Positions 16,300-25,202 of a stretch of 64,000 nt of DNA are shown piece after piece (within the stretch, counting starts at the first letter, position 1; the number at the start of each line of letters is the position of its first letter). The DNA comes from Paraburkholderia phytofirmans OLGA172. Lineage in GTDB: Bacteria; Pseudomonadota; Gammaproteobacteria; Burkholderiales; Burkholderiaceae. The position numbers were made by a program, and so were the translations under genes. The notes under the pieces were generated by a model. That model saw only the letters and a list, made by a program, of their open reading frames with translations, did no database searches and was not told the origin of the DNA. The DNA is taken from NCBI RefSeq assembly GCF_001634365.1, contig NZ_CP014579.1, positions 310,001-374,000 on the forward strand, read 5' to 3'.

Positions 16300-16652
16300 A
16301 AATCACCTTCTGTCTCTCTGTTCATCCGGAGCAAGTGCGACGGCTGTCGCGCGCACGCGGAACCCAAGTTCGTAGCACGCGTTGTGTCTCCGACGCGCCG
16401 TGCCGACCTTCATCAGCCCGTTCATTTCAAGGCAAACGGGCTGTTCGGCACCGGTAGGATTGTCGCATTTCGGCTCGTTATTTTGCTTAAGTGCGCTAAA
16501 AAAATTCCGAAACGCGTTGGCTCGGATCAAGTGGAAACTCGCCTACGTCACGCCGCAGATTCGGAACCGCCGCGCAAGCCCTCGACTTCGCCTATCCTGA
16601 CGAAGACGCGCACCTCGCCGCCTGTGCGCTTTCCCCACTCTGCGGAGCGCCC
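16300..16652. promoter_or_regulatory. Divergent control region lysR / acetyltransferase, with hairpin
   Basis: 353 bases with no gene. A perfect 9-base inverted repeat, CAGCCCGTT (16414-16422) and AACGGGCTG (16435-16443), with a 12-base spacer lies in the middle. It could be a regulator site or a transcript hairpin. An AT-rich segment near 16475-16505 could hold the promoter for the acetyltransferase gene. Assignment of sites to the LysR protein is inference. Confidence 0.45.
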
Positions 16653-19157
16653 GTGACCGTTCGCAACCTAGACGCCTTGTTCCGCCCCAAATCCGTCGCC
16701 GTGATCGGCGCCTCCGAGCGGCCCGGCAGCACCGGCGCAATGGTGTGGGCGCGCGTGCTGGAAGGCGGCTTCGACGGCCCCATCTGGCCGGTCAATCCGA
16801 AATACGAGACGCTCGGCGGACGCAAGGTCATCGGCGATGTCGGCGATTTGCCGCAAGCGCCTACCGTCGCGCTGATCTGCACGCCGCCCGATACCTGGCC
16901 CGGCATCATCCATAAACTCGGCGGCTTGGGCACGCGCGCGGCGATCATCGTCGGCGAGGTGCGGTGCGATGAGGACCGCTTGCAGCTCCGGCACGCGCTC
17001 TCGGCGGCGCGGCCGCATTTGCTGCGCATTGTCGGGCCGGGCAGTCTCGGCGTGGTGTCGCCGGCGCTGCATGCGCATTTCGGCGCGCCGTCGTGCACGG
17101 TAAAGGCGGGTGGCGTGGCATGGGTGTCGCAATCGAATGCGCTGACCAATGCGGTGCTCGGGTGGGCGCACGCGCGCGGGCTTGGCTTCTCGCACGCGGT
17201 GGCGTTAGGCGGCGAAGCCGACGTGGATGCCGGCGACGTGCTCGACTATCTGGCGAGCGATCCCGGCACGCGCGCGATCCTTCTGGAGCTGGATACGGTG
17301 CGCGCGGCGCGCAAGTTCATGTCGGCGGCTCGCGCTGCGGCGCGCAACAAACCGGTGCTGGCATTACGCTCGGGCCGCGCAGATCCGGCCGACGCGCTCT
17401 ACACCGCTGCGTTTCGTCGCGCGGGCATGGTGCGCGTCGATTCGCTCGACGATCTGCTCGATGAAATCGAAACGCTAGGCGTGGGCCGGGTGGCGGCGGG
17501 CGCGATGGCGACGCTGATCACCAGCGACAGCGGCCTCGCCACGCTCGCCTGCGACGCCTTCGCCGCCGCTGGCGACACGCTCGCGCCGTGGCCCGCCGAA
17601 GCGGATGCGGCGCTAAGCGAAGCGCTGCCGCACGCAGTGGCCGGCAACCCGCTAAGGCTCGGCGACGATGCCCGTCCCGAGCATTTCGGCACCGCGCTCA
17701 AGCTGCTCGCTGAGCATCGCAGCACGGGTACGGCGTTCGTGGTTCACGCGTCGACGCATGGCGCGCCGGTCGGCGAGGTCGCGCAGGCATTGATCGCGAA
17801 TCAGCGCTTCGCGTATCGCGGGCTGCTGGCGTGCTTTTTCGGCGGCGTGGATGCGGCCACGCGCGACGCGCTGCATGCGCAAGGCATTCCGGTCCATACG
17901 ACGCCGCAGCGGCTTGCGCGCGCCTTTGCGCGTCTGGTCGACTACCGGATGGGGCGCGAGTTGCTGATGCAAACCCCGGAGGGCTTGCCGTCACAGATTC
18001 CGGAAGCGATCGACGCCGCTCAGGCGCAAGCGCGCGCCGCCATCGCCGCAGGTGAGCACCAACTAACCGGCGAAGCGGCCGCACAGTTTCTTGAGCGTTT
18101 TGGACTGCGTGTTGAAACGCAAGGGGGGGATCTGGCGAAAGGATCGTCGGCGCAAGGCGTTGCGCAAAGGTTGACGGAAGCTCCAGCACAAGGCGCCGCG
18201 CAAGGATCGACGCTGAAGTCAACGCCAGCGCTGACCCCAGCAGATTGCGCGGAGCTGGCTGCCGCGCAGTCGCGTAAGCCGGTTGTCGACATCGCCGTCG
18301 AGCTTCACGACGACGACAACTTCGGCCCGGTCTTCCGCTTCACCACGCCGTCCGCGGACGGCGTGTCCGACCCGCTGCGCGTCTACGGCCTGCCGCCGCT
18401 CAACCCAATGCTGGCGCGCGACATCGTCACGCGCTCGCGCTACGCGCGGCTGGCCGCGCCGGAGCCGGCATTGGCCGCTTTGACGGCGTTGTCGCAAGCA
18501 GTCTGCGACGTCAAGGAACTGGTCGCGCTCACGCTGACGCTGCGCCTGTTCAGCGATCACGTCGTGGTGGTCGAGCCGACCCTGAGCATTGCGCCCACGC
18601 GTAGCCGTCTTGCGATCGTGCCCTATCCGCGCCGCTTCGAGGAGACGCTCGACTGGCAGGGCATACGTGTGACGGTCCGGCCGATCCGTCCGGAAGACGA
18701 AGCCGCGCATCACGATTTCGTCGAATCAATGACGCCGGAAGATTTGCGGCTGCGTTTTTTCGGCGCGGTCGGCAGCTTCGATCATTCGCAGCTCGCGCGC
18801 ATGACGCAAATCGACTATGACCGCGAAATGGCACTGATCGCGACAGTGACGAGCGAAGACGGTTTTACGCGTACGCTCGGCGTGGTGCGCGCCGTGGCCG
18901 ATCCGGACAACGAGACCGCAGAGTTCGCCGCCGCGGTGCGCTCCGACCAGAAAGGCCGGCGCCTTGGGCAATTGCTGATGGATCGCATCATCAAGTACGT
19001 GCGGGCGCGCGGCACCCATTGGCTGGTCGGCGAGGCGTTGCGGGAAAACGCGCCCATGATCGCGCTAGCCAGATCTTGCGGCTTCACCATCACGCCGACG
19101 GAAGATCCGGGCGTGGTCGGTTTCAGAATGGCGCTGGATGAACCGGCGCAGGGGTAA
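16653..19157 (+). CDS. Pat-type protein acetyltransferase (acyl-CoA-synthetase-like domain plus GNAT)
   Basis: 834 residues from GTG 16653 behind GGAG. Order of domains: CoA-binding Rossmann domain (about 5-110, SVAVIGASERPGSTGAMVWA), succinyl-CoA-ligase-like domain (about 135-430), a shortened ATP-grasp-like part (about 460-640) and a C-terminal GNAT domain (about 665-825, with the acetyl-CoA loop RSDQKGRRLGQLLMDR). The segment that holds the catalytic His in active NDP-forming acyl-CoA synthetases (SHTG) is absent, replaced near RADPADALYTAAF. This matches E. coli Pat/YfiQ, where the large domain senses acetyl-CoA and the GNAT part acetylates lysines of enzymes such as acetyl-CoA synthetase. 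A Gln/Ala/Gly-rich linker sits near 490-525. Confidence 0.9.
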   Translation: MTVRNLDALFRPKSVAVIGASERPGSTGAMVWARVLEGGFDGPIWPVNPKYETLGGRKVIGDVGDLPQAPTVALICTPPDTWPGIIHKLGGLGTRAAIIVGEVRCDEDRLQLRHALSAARPHLLRIVGPGSLGVVSPALHAHFGAPSCTVKAGGVAWVSQSNALTNAVLGWAHARGLGFSHAVALGGEADVDAGDVLDYLASDPGTRAILLELDTVRAARKFMSAARAAARNKPVLALRSGRADPADALYTAAFRRAGMVRVDSLDDLLDEIETLGVGRVAAGAMATLITSDSGLATLACDAFAAAGDTLAPWPAEADAALSEALPHAVAGNPLRLGDDARPEHFGTALKLLAEHRSTGTAFVVHASTHGAPVGEVAQALIANQRFAYRGLLACFFGGVDAATRDALHAQGIPVHTTPQRLARAFARLVDYRMGRELLMQTPEGLPSQIPEAIDAAQAQARAAIAAGEHQLTGEAAAQFLERFGLRVETQGGDLAKGSSAQGVAQRLTEAPAQGAAQGSTLKSTPALTPADCAELAAAQSRKPVVDIAVELHDDDNFGPVFRFTTPSADGVSDPLRVYGLPPLNPMLARDIVTRSRYARLAAPEPALAALTALSQAVCDVKELVALTLTLRLFSDHVVVVEPTLSIAPTRSRLAIVPYPRRFEETLDWQGIRVTVRPIRPEDEAAHHDFVESMTPEDLRLRFFGAVGSFDHSQLARMTQIDYDREMALIATVTSEDGFTRTLGVVRAVADPDNETAEFAAAVRSDQKGRRLGQLLMDRIIKYVRARGTHWLVGEALRENAPMIALARSCGFTITPTEDPGVVGFRMALDEPAQG

Positions 19158-19281
19158 ACGGTGAATTGCCCCTTGCTGCCACGTTCAGCCTTCGTGGGTA
19201 TGAGCCGCAGCCGAATGCAAGGCCATCCGCGCCGACGAGTGTCCGCGGCGATTCGCGGACCTCGATGCCAGGACCTGAGCC

Positions 19282-19827
19282 TCAGGCCGGAAGCTTCGCC
19301 GCGGCTTCATCCACCTGCGTGCGGGTCACGGACAACTCTTCCAGCAACGCTTCAGCGTAGACAGCGCCAGTCTCGCGTTCCAGACGTGCAATCGTCGCGG
19401 CGCAACGGTTCGCGTCCTTCAGCGTCGCGATGAACGACTTCACCGATTCACCCGCCTTGAAAGCGTCGAACAGCGGCACGCGAATGTCGTCCGGCAGCGG
19501 ACGCGCCGTCCATTGATACGGCTTGCCGTTGTACGTGAACGACGGCGGCAGCACGCGCTCTTTCTTCGCGGCCGGAATCAGGCCGAAGGTGCGCGCGGCG
19601 TCGCCGATCTGCTCGGCCGAAAACAGCTCGTCCGGGCTGATGTCGAATTGCTGAATGAAGGTCTCGATGCTTTGCATCGCCGCAGCGCGGTCGTCGCGGC
19701 GCTTTTGCGCATGAGCGACGATGTCGCGCAGTTCGTCGGCTTCTTCAGGCGTGATCGTGAAGCTCGACTGCTTCTGCTGGAGTTCGGAAAAACGCTGGAA
19801 TTCGGAATCGGTCAGAAGTTTCGCCAT
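19282..19827 (-). CDS. Hypothetical protein with helical N-terminus
   Basis: 181 residues. Residues 1-55 are charged and helical (KLLTDSEFQRFSELQQKQSS), possibly a short coiled coil. A middle part has the run FSAEQIGDAARTFGLIPAAK and then SFTYNGKPYQWTARPLPDD, which looks like a small beta domain. There is no signal peptide and no membrane segment. I do not recognise the family. The layout (helical oligomerisation part, then a short aromatic beta motif) recalls nucleoid-type proteins only in outline. It stands alone between the acetyltransferase and iclR genes. Confidence 0.7.
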   Translation of the reverse strand: MAKLLTDSEFQRFSELQQKQSSFTITPEEADELRDIVAHAQKRRDDRAAAMQSIETFIQQFDISPDELFSAEQIGDAARTFGLIPAAKKERVLPPSFTYNGKPYQWTARPLPDDIRVPLFDAFKAGESVKSFIATLKDANRCAATIARLERETGAVYAEALLEELSVTRTQVDEAAAKLPA

Positions 19828-19903
19828 TGCTTATCGATGGGCGCGCATGAGGGGACCCATGCGGCGTGATTTTTGAGGGGGTCGCCATTCTAAACCATGT
19901 GCG

Positions 19904-20731
19904 CTAGACAGCCTCTTCCCGAAACATCGACAGCGCCTGCACCGTCTCGCGCAGCAACGCCGTCGCCGCTTCCAACGTCGGCGCGACGTATTCGTCGATG
20001 CGCCGCAAGTACGGGCAGGTCAGCACCGCAATGGCCTGACCGGACGGTCCCTGGATCGGAACCGTGACGTCGGTCACGCCGAACGTCTGCTGACTGTCCT
20101 TCTGCGAAAAACCCGCCGCACGAATCCGCTCGCAGGCCTGTTCCAACGCATCACGGTCGATCGTGACTTCGCCCTTCACCTTGGTGTGCTCGGCCAGCAT
20201 CCGTTCGCGCTGCTCGAAGCTTTGGAACGCCAGCATCACGCGGCCCGAACCCGTATCGATCAGGCCCACCCGTGAACCGAGCCGCACCGACATACCCCAC
20301 GTGCCCGGTCCATCCACCTGCGCGATCACGAGCAAATTGCCGCGGTCGTACACCACCAGATGACAGGATTGCTCGGCTGTATCGGCAAAGCGCTGCATCA
20401 GCGGCAGCGCCTCGGAAATCAGCCGGTTCATCGGCGGATGACGATGCCCGAGTGCATAGAGCTTCAGACTCAGCGAAAAACGGTCGCCTGCCGCCGAGCG
20501 CACGACGTACTGCCGCGCGACCAGTCGCTCTAGCATCCGGTACATCTCGCTCGCATTGCGTCCCAGCAGCTTGGTGATTTCGGCGCGCGTCAGCCCTTCC
20601 TTCTGCTCGGCGAGCAGTTCGAGGATGTCGAGGCCTTTGTCCAGCGCGGGGGCGCGGTAACGGTCGTCGTCTTTGTCTTCTGCGTCCATCGTGGGCGAGG
20701 TTCCGAGTGTTGTTCTCATTATCTGGCGCAT
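19904..20731 (-). CDS. IclR-family regulator of the adjacent sugar operon
   Basis: 275 residues from ATG 20731; ATG 20719 and ATG 20689 are possible. A winged helix is at about residues 28-85 (ALDKGLDILELLAEQKEGLT, ITKLLGRNASEMYRMLERLV), followed by the GAF-like effector domain (about 100-260) with RLGSRVGLIDTGSGRVMLAF. It diverges from the sugar ABC/dehydratase operon at 21101-30252. IclR proteins in such positions usually bind a pathway sugar acid and repress or activate the neighbour operon, so the ligand is probably an intermediate of the pathway encoded there. Confidence 0.92.
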   Translation of the reverse strand: MRQIMRTTLGTSPTMDAEDKDDDRYRAPALDKGLDILELLAEQKEGLTRAEITKLLGRNASEMYRMLERLVARQYVVRSAAGDRFSLSLKLYALGHRHPPMNRLISEALPLMQRFADTAEQSCHLVVYDRGNLLVIAQVDGPGTWGMSVRLGSRVGLIDTGSGRVMLAFQSFEQRERMLAEHTKVKGEVTIDRDALEQACERIRAAGFSQKDSQQTFGVTDVTVPIQGPSGQAIAVLTCPYLRRIDEYVAPTLEAATALLRETVQALSMFREEAV

Positions 20732-20953
20732 GAGTGTAAGTGCGGGGTGAATCTAGTGCGAGATGGCGCGGGTCCAGGGGAAACACTGACGCATGGTGCA
20801 GTGCACATTCCTTGACTTCGTAAAGTTTGTATATGAATAATGAGTTCATTGGTGAATTGAATCGCACCAATACACGAACACGATAAGAAAGCGCAGGACG
20901 AAGTGCCCGCCACTCGCATGGCAGGTTCACGCAGTTCAATAACGCCTTACCTT
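20732..20953. promoter_or_regulatory. Divergent promoter region iclR / sugar operon
   Basis: AT-rich stretch (about 20815-20880) suited to hold both promoters. A weak inverted repeat TGAA...TTCA lies at 20834-20848. No clear -35/-10 pair with ideal spacing stands out. The part next to the operon is taken by the fold-back repeat at 20954-21086. Confidence 0.4.
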
Positions 20954-21086
20954 GCATGGGGCCGGAGTAAGTGCTTTGCATGGAATCGGAGTAGCGCGCT
21001 ATGGGGCTGGAGTAAGCGCTAAAGCGCTTACTCCAGCCGGCACGCGAACTCCGATCGACAGCTAAAGCGCTAACTCCGGACCGACA
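20954..21086 (+). repeat. Nested fold-back repeat (locus 1) before the sugar-binding protein gene
   Basis: Three left units with core GGAGTAAGCGCT are followed by three right units with core AGCGCTAACTCC in reverse order. The innermost pair is perfect over 16 bases: 21005-21020 with 21023-21038, only AA between. The middle pair is ATCGGAGT (20985-20992) with ACTCCGAT (21048-21055). The outer pair is CCGGAGT (20962-20968) with ACTCCGG (21073-21079). The bases before GGAGT differ between units, but each is matched by its partner. The repeat ends just before AAAGGAG, the ribosome-binding site of the ABC gene. The same element type occurs at 57169-57355. Confidence 0.85.
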
Positions 21087-21100
21087 AAGGAGACAACACC

Positions 21101-22150
21101 ATGTCGTTCGCAAAAGGGCCGCACGCGGCTCGCCGTCTGTTCCAGCGTTCGCTATTTGCCGTTGCAGCGGCAGCTTGCGTCGCCGGTCTCGCCGTCAGTG
21201 GTGCGGCACAAGCCGCCGACGGCGGCAAGATCGGCCTCGGTCTGCCGCTCCTCACGTCGCCGTTCTGGCAGTCGTACAACAACTATCTGCCGAAGTACGC
21301 GAAGGACATGGGCATCGATATCCTCGCGCCGGTCAATTCGAACGGCGATCCCGCGCAGCAGATTACCGACATGAACAACCTGCTGAACCTCGGTGCGAAG
21401 GGCATTGTGGTCGGCCCGCTGGATTCGGCGGCGATCAGCCGCGCACTCGATGCAGCCGCCGCGAAGAACGTGCCGGTGGTCGCCGTCGACGTCGCGCCGA
21501 CGCAAGGCAAGGTCGCGATGGTGGTGCGCGCCGACAACCATGCCTACGGCGAGAAGGCGTGCAAGTACATCGGCGAGCACGTGAAGTCGGGCAAAGTCGT
21601 GCAGATCATGGGTGACCTGGCTTCGGTGAATGGGCGTGACCGGTCTGAGGCATTCCGCTCGTGTTTGAAGGGCTTTCCGGGTTTGTCGTTGCTGGAGATT
21701 CCGGCAAGCTGGAAGGGCGATGTCGCGGCCACCGCGCTCGACAGTCTGCTCACTGCGAATCCTGACGTGAAGGCGATCTATATGCAGGCGGGCGGCGTCT
21801 ATCTGTCGCCCACGCTGCAGACCCTGCGCCGCAAGCAGATGCTGTTTCCGGCCGGCGATGCGAAGCATGTCGTGATTGTCAGTAATGACGGCATTCCTCA
21901 GGAGTTCGACGCAATCCGTCGCGGTGATATCGACGCTACTGTTTCCCAGCCCGCCGATTCCTACGCGAAATACGGTCTCTTCTATATCAAGGCCGCGTTG
22001 GCCGGGCAGACCTTCAAGCCGGGCCCGACGGATCACGGCAGCAACATCATCCAGTTGGCGCCAGGCATTCTCGAAGATCAATTGCCCGCGCCGCTCGTCA
22101 CGAAAGCGAATGTCGACGACAAAGCGTTGTGGGGCAATACCGTTAAATGA
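21101..22150 (+). CDS. Sugar ABC transporter, periplasmic binding protein (CUT2 / RbsB type)
   Basis: 349 residues with a signal peptide (LFAVAAAACVAGLAVSGAAQ, cut near AQA). AAAGGAG precedes the ATG. The mature part has the two-domain RbsB fold: SPFWQSYNNYLPKYAKDMGI, DAAAAKNVPVVAVDV and IVSNDGIPQEFDAIRRGDID. It captures a sugar in the periplasm for the ATPase and permease that follow. Given the downstream enzymes the ligand is probably L-fucose or a related 6-deoxy or pentose sugar; this is inference. Its stop overlaps the next start (ATGA). Confidence 0.92.
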   Translation: MSFAKGPHAARRLFQRSLFAVAAAACVAGLAVSGAAQAADGGKIGLGLPLLTSPFWQSYNNYLPKYAKDMGIDILAPVNSNGDPAQQITDMNNLLNLGAKGIVVGPLDSAAISRALDAAAAKNVPVVAVDVAPTQGKVAMVVRADNHAYGEKACKYIGEHVKSGKVVQIMGDLASVNGRDRSEAFRSCLKGFPGLSLLEIPASWKGDVAATALDSLLTANPDVKAIYMQAGGVYLSPTLQTLRRKQMLFPAGDAKHVVIVSNDGIPQEFDAIRRGDIDATVSQPADSYAKYGLFYIKAALAGQTFKPGPTDHGSNIIQLAPGILEDQLPAPLVTKANVDDKALWGNTVK

Positions 22151-23745
22151 GCGAGCCGACGCCCTCCGTGCCGGTCGTCCCACCCTCCGATGGGGCTTCC
22201 TTCGGGGCGTCCCCCAAGGGGACTTCCTTCGGGGCGCAGGGGCTTCCTCCGGTCGCCGAAGCGTTTGAGGTCACCAAACGCTTCGGTTCCACGGCCGCGC
22301 TGAAAGACGTCAGCATCCGGGTGATGCCCGGCGAGTCGCATGCACTTGTCGGGCGCAACGGTGCGGGCAAATCGACACTGGTGTCGATCCTCACGGGCCT
22401 GCGCAAGCCCGATACCGGCGAGGTATGTTTCAACGGCGCGCCAGCCCCTTCGATTGCGGATCGCGATACGTGGCGTGAGCGCGTCGCCTGCGTTTATCAG
22501 CATTCCACGATCATCCGCGATTTGAGCGTCGCGGAGAATCTGTTCATCAATCGGCAGCCGTTGCGCGGCGGTGTGATCGATTGGCACGCGATGCGCCGCG
22601 ACGCGCGGGCGTTGCTCGATCACTGGAAGATCGACGTAGGCGAAGATGCGCGCGCCGGGGATCTGAGTGTAGAAGCGCGTCAACTGGTGGAGATCGCCCG
22701 GGCGCTGTCGTACGGCGCGCGCTTCATCATCCTCGACGAACCGACCGCGCAGCTCGACGGCGACGAGATCAAGCGCCTGTTCCGACGCATCAGCGAGTTG
22801 CAGCGCGAAGGCGTGACGTTCCTGTTCATCTCGCATCATCTGCAAGAGGTCTATGAAATCTGCCAGGCCGTGACAGTGCTGCGCGACGCGCGGCATATCG
22901 TCAGCGCACCGGTTTGCGCGTTGCCGCGCGAGCAATTGATCGAAGCGATGACCGGCGAGCGTGGCGGTCTTGCCGTCGCCGATGCGGCGGCGCGCGCTGC
23001 CTTGCCTGCGGATACGGCTGTTGCGCTGGAGGTCAAAGATCTGGTCGGTGCCGATTACGAAGGTGTGTCGTTCACGGTGAAGCGTGGCGAAGTGGTCGGG
23101 CTGACCGGCGCAACGAGCAGCGGCCGCACGAGCGTGGCTGAAGCGATTGCTGGTCTGCGCGCGGCCCGGAGCGGTGCGATCAGCGTGGATGGCATAACGC
23201 TGCCGCAAGGCGATGTCCCTGCTGCGCTTGCGCACGGCATCGGCTGCGTGCCGAAGGATCGCCATCACGAAGGCCTGGTTCTCACGCAATCGGTTGCTGA
23301 AAACGCCTCGATGACGATTACGCGTCTTCTCGGCAAATTCGGCATTGCGTCACCGGCGAAGAAAAACGCCTTCGGTCAAAAGATGATCGATGCGCTCGGC
23401 ATCGTCGCGCAAGGTCCCGCGCATGTCGTGTCAGGTCTATCGGGCGGCAATCAGCAGAAGGTCGTGATGGCGCGCGCGCTCGCCACCGATCCCAATGTAC
23501 TCGTACTAATCGACCCGACAGCAGGCGTCGATGTGAAATCGAAAGAAGCGTTGCTGTCAGTCGTGGATCGTGTGCGCGAAGACGGTAAAGCCGTGCTGGT
23601 CGTGTCCGGCGAACTCGACGATCTGCGCACTTGTGACCGCGTGCTTGTCATGTTCCGTGGCCGTGTCGCGGGCGAATTTCCGGCGGGTTGGCAGGACCAC
23701 GACCTGATCGCATCCGTTGAAGGAGTCAGTCTCCATGAAGAATAG
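22147..23745 (+). CDS. Sugar ABC transporter, duplicated ATP-binding protein (RbsA type)
   Basis: 532 residues with two ABC domains in tandem. Domain 1 (about 38-270) has Walker A GRNGAGKST, the altered signature LSVEARQ and Walker B FIILDEPT. Domain 2 (about 285-525) has a degenerate Walker A (GATSSGRTS), the signature LSGGNQQK and the segment VLIDPTAGVDVKS. This asymmetry is normal for CUT2 sugar importers. The N-terminus is unusual: residues about 14-35 are encoded by a short repeat (22192-22236), giving an SFGASPKGTSFGAQG-like linker not found in RbsA. No alternative start is evident after the repeat. The start overlaps the binding-protein stop by four bases. Confidence 0.93.
   Translation: MSEPTPSVPVVPPSDGASFGASPKGTSFGAQGLPPVAEAFEVTKRFGSTAALKDVSIRVMPGESHALVGRNGAGKSTLVSILTGLRKPDTGEVCFNGAPAPSIADRDTWRERVACVYQHSTIIRDLSVAENLFINRQPLRGGVIDWHAMRRDARALLDHWKIDVGEDARAGDLSVEARQLVEIARALSYGARFIILDEPTAQLDGDEIKRLFRRISELQREGVTFLFISHHLQEVYEICQAVTVLRDARHIVSAPVCALPREQLIEAMTGERGGLAVADAAARAALPADTAVALEVKDLVGADYEGVSFTVKRGEVVGLTGATSSGRTSVAEAIAGLRAARSGAISVDGITLPQGDVPAALAHGIGCVPKDRHHEGLVLTQSVAENASMTITRLLGKFGIASPAKKNAFGQKMIDALGIVAQGPAHVVSGLSGGNQQKVVMARALATDPNVLVLIDPTAGVDVKSKEALLSVVDRVREDGKAVLVVSGELDDLRTCDRVLVMFRGRVAGEFPAGWQDHDLIASVEGVSLHEE
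22192..22236 (+). repeat. Short intergenic-type repeat lying inside the ATPase coding region
   Basis: GGGGCTTCCTTCGGGGCG (22192-22209) recurs as GGGGACTTCCTTCGGGGCG (22218-22236), with CCCCCAAGGGG-like self-complementary sequence between. Repeats of this look are usually intergenic in Burkholderia-type genomes (recalled, not checked). Here the array keeps the reading frame. Confidence 0.6.
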
Positions 23746-24790
23746 TGCGCCCAGCCCTGCATTCGGCACCGCACAAGGTCAAGCGCAGCTGCAGCCCATC
23801 GCTCAGGCGACGCGTGGCAAACGTGCTCGCATCGAACTCGCGCGGCTGCGCGACCTGGCGTTGCTGCCTGCGCTGGCGTTGTTGCTCGTGATCGGCGCGT
23901 TTGTCAGCCCAAGCTTTCTGACGAAGGCGAATCTGATCAGCGTGCTGGGTGCGTCCGCGGCATTGGCGTTGGTCGTGCTCGCCGAATCGCTGATCGTGTT
24001 GACCGGCAAGTTCGATCTGTCGCTCGAATCGACGGTGGGTATTGCGCCCGCCATCGGTGCGATGCTGGTGATGCCGGCGGCGTCCGCGGGTTTCGGAATG
24101 CAGTGGCCAGCGGCTGCGGGCTTGCTGAGCATCCTCGTGGTCGGCGCGGTGATCGGATTCGTCAATGGTTTTCTTGTGGTGCGTCTGCGGCTGAACGCCT
24201 TCATCGTCACGCTGGCGATGCTGATCGTGTTGCGCGGCATGCTGGTCGGTGCGACCAAAGGCGGCACGCTGTTCGATATGCCGCCTTCGTTCTTCTCGCT
24301 CGCCACCACCATCGTGTTGGGCTTGCCGTTGTCCGTGTGGCTCGCGGCGGTCGCATTCGCGATCGCTGCGTTCGTGCTGCGCTATCACCGCCTGGGCCGC
24401 GCGTTATACGCGATCGGCGGCAATCCGGAAGCGGCGCGCGCGGCGGGGATTCGCGTCGAGCGCATAACGTGGGGCGTATTCGTGCTCGGCAGCATGCTGG
24501 CCTCGGTGGGTGGTTTGATCGTCACTGGATATGTCGGCGCGATCAACGCGAATCAGGGCAACGGCATGATTTTCACGGTGTTCGCGGCGGCGGTGATTGG
24601 CGGCATTTCGCTCGACGGCGGCAAGGGCACTATGCTCGGTGCGCTCACCGGCGTATTGCTGCTCGGCGTCGTGCAGAACCTGCTGACGCTGGCCCAGGTG
24701 CCGTCGTTCTGGGTTCAGGCAATCTATGGCGCGATCATCCTCGGCTCGCTGATGGTGGCACGGCTCGCCAGTGGCGAAGGCCACAACTGA
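23735..24790 (+). CDS. Sugar ABC transporter, inner-membrane permease (RbsC type)
   Basis: 351 residues from ATG 23735, which has GGAG upstream and overlaps the ATPase stop by 11 bases; the frame is open from GTG 23717. About eight to ten hydrophobic segments are visible, starting LALLPALALLLVIGAFVSPS. The conserved loop GGNPEAARAAGIRVERITW, which contacts the ATPase, is near residues 225-245, and GGISLDGGKGTMLGALTG is the usual C-terminal signature. It completes the importer with the two preceding genes. Confidence 0.93.
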   Translation: MKNSAPSPAFGTAQGQAQLQPIAQATRGKRARIELARLRDLALLPALALLLVIGAFVSPSFLTKANLISVLGASAALALVVLAESLIVLTGKFDLSLESTVGIAPAIGAMLVMPAASAGFGMQWPAAAGLLSILVVGAVIGFVNGFLVVRLRLNAFIVTLAMLIVLRGMLVGATKGGTLFDMPPSFFSLATTIVLGLPLSVWLAAVAFAIAAFVLRYHRLGRALYAIGGNPEAARAAGIRVERITWGVFVLGSMLASVGGLIVTGYVGAINANQGNGMIFTVFAAAVIGGISLDGGKGTMLGALTGVLLLGVVQNLLTLAQVPSFWVQAIYGAIILGSLMVARLASGEGHN

Positions 24791-24815
24791 TGCGCACGCA
24801 TCGCGGAGAACTCAT

Positions 24816-25160
24816 TTGACCAGCCGCCCGTTGCAACCGTCGCAAACATTGCAAACCGACCCGCGCCTGATCCTGCTCAGTCCCATGGATAACTGCCTGA
24901 TCGCGGCAGCGCGTCTCGATGCGGGCACGCAAGTCGAGATCGAAGGCGAGCGCGTGACGCTCTCTAAAACGATCGACCTCGGCCACAAGGTGGCGCGCCA
25001 TGAACTCGCGAAGGACGACAAGGTGCTGCGTTACGGCGCGGTGATCGGGCACGTGACTGAGGTGGTAGCGCGCGGTGCGCATCTGCATACACACAACCTC
25101 GAAAGCGATTACCTGCCCATTTATACGCACGACGCGGGTCACGAGTTCGTCCCTCACTGA
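24816..25160 (+). CDS. UxaA-type dehydratase, small SAF-domain subunit
   Basis: 114 residues from TTG 24816, chosen because GGAG lies at 24805-24808 and the alternative upstream frame overlaps the permease. The domain is the SAF-type N-terminal part of altronate/galactarate dehydratases: RLILLSPMDNCLIAAARLDA, then LGHKVARHELAKDDKVLRYG and HLHTHNLESDYL. In E. coli UxaA this part is fused to the catalytic domain; here it is a separate gene 42 bases before the large subunit. Together they should dehydrate a sugar acid to a 2-keto-3-deoxy acid, probably with an iron-containing centre as in UxaA. Confidence 0.85.
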   Translation: MTSRPLQPSQTLQTDPRLILLSPMDNCLIAAARLDAGTQVEIEGERVTLSKTIDLGHKVARHELAKDDKVLRYGAVIGHVTEVVARGAHLHTHNLESDYLPIYTHDAGHEFVPH

Positions 25161-25202
25161 GTTGAGCACAAAGAAGTGGCCTCGTGCCGCGCTGGAATGA
25201 CC

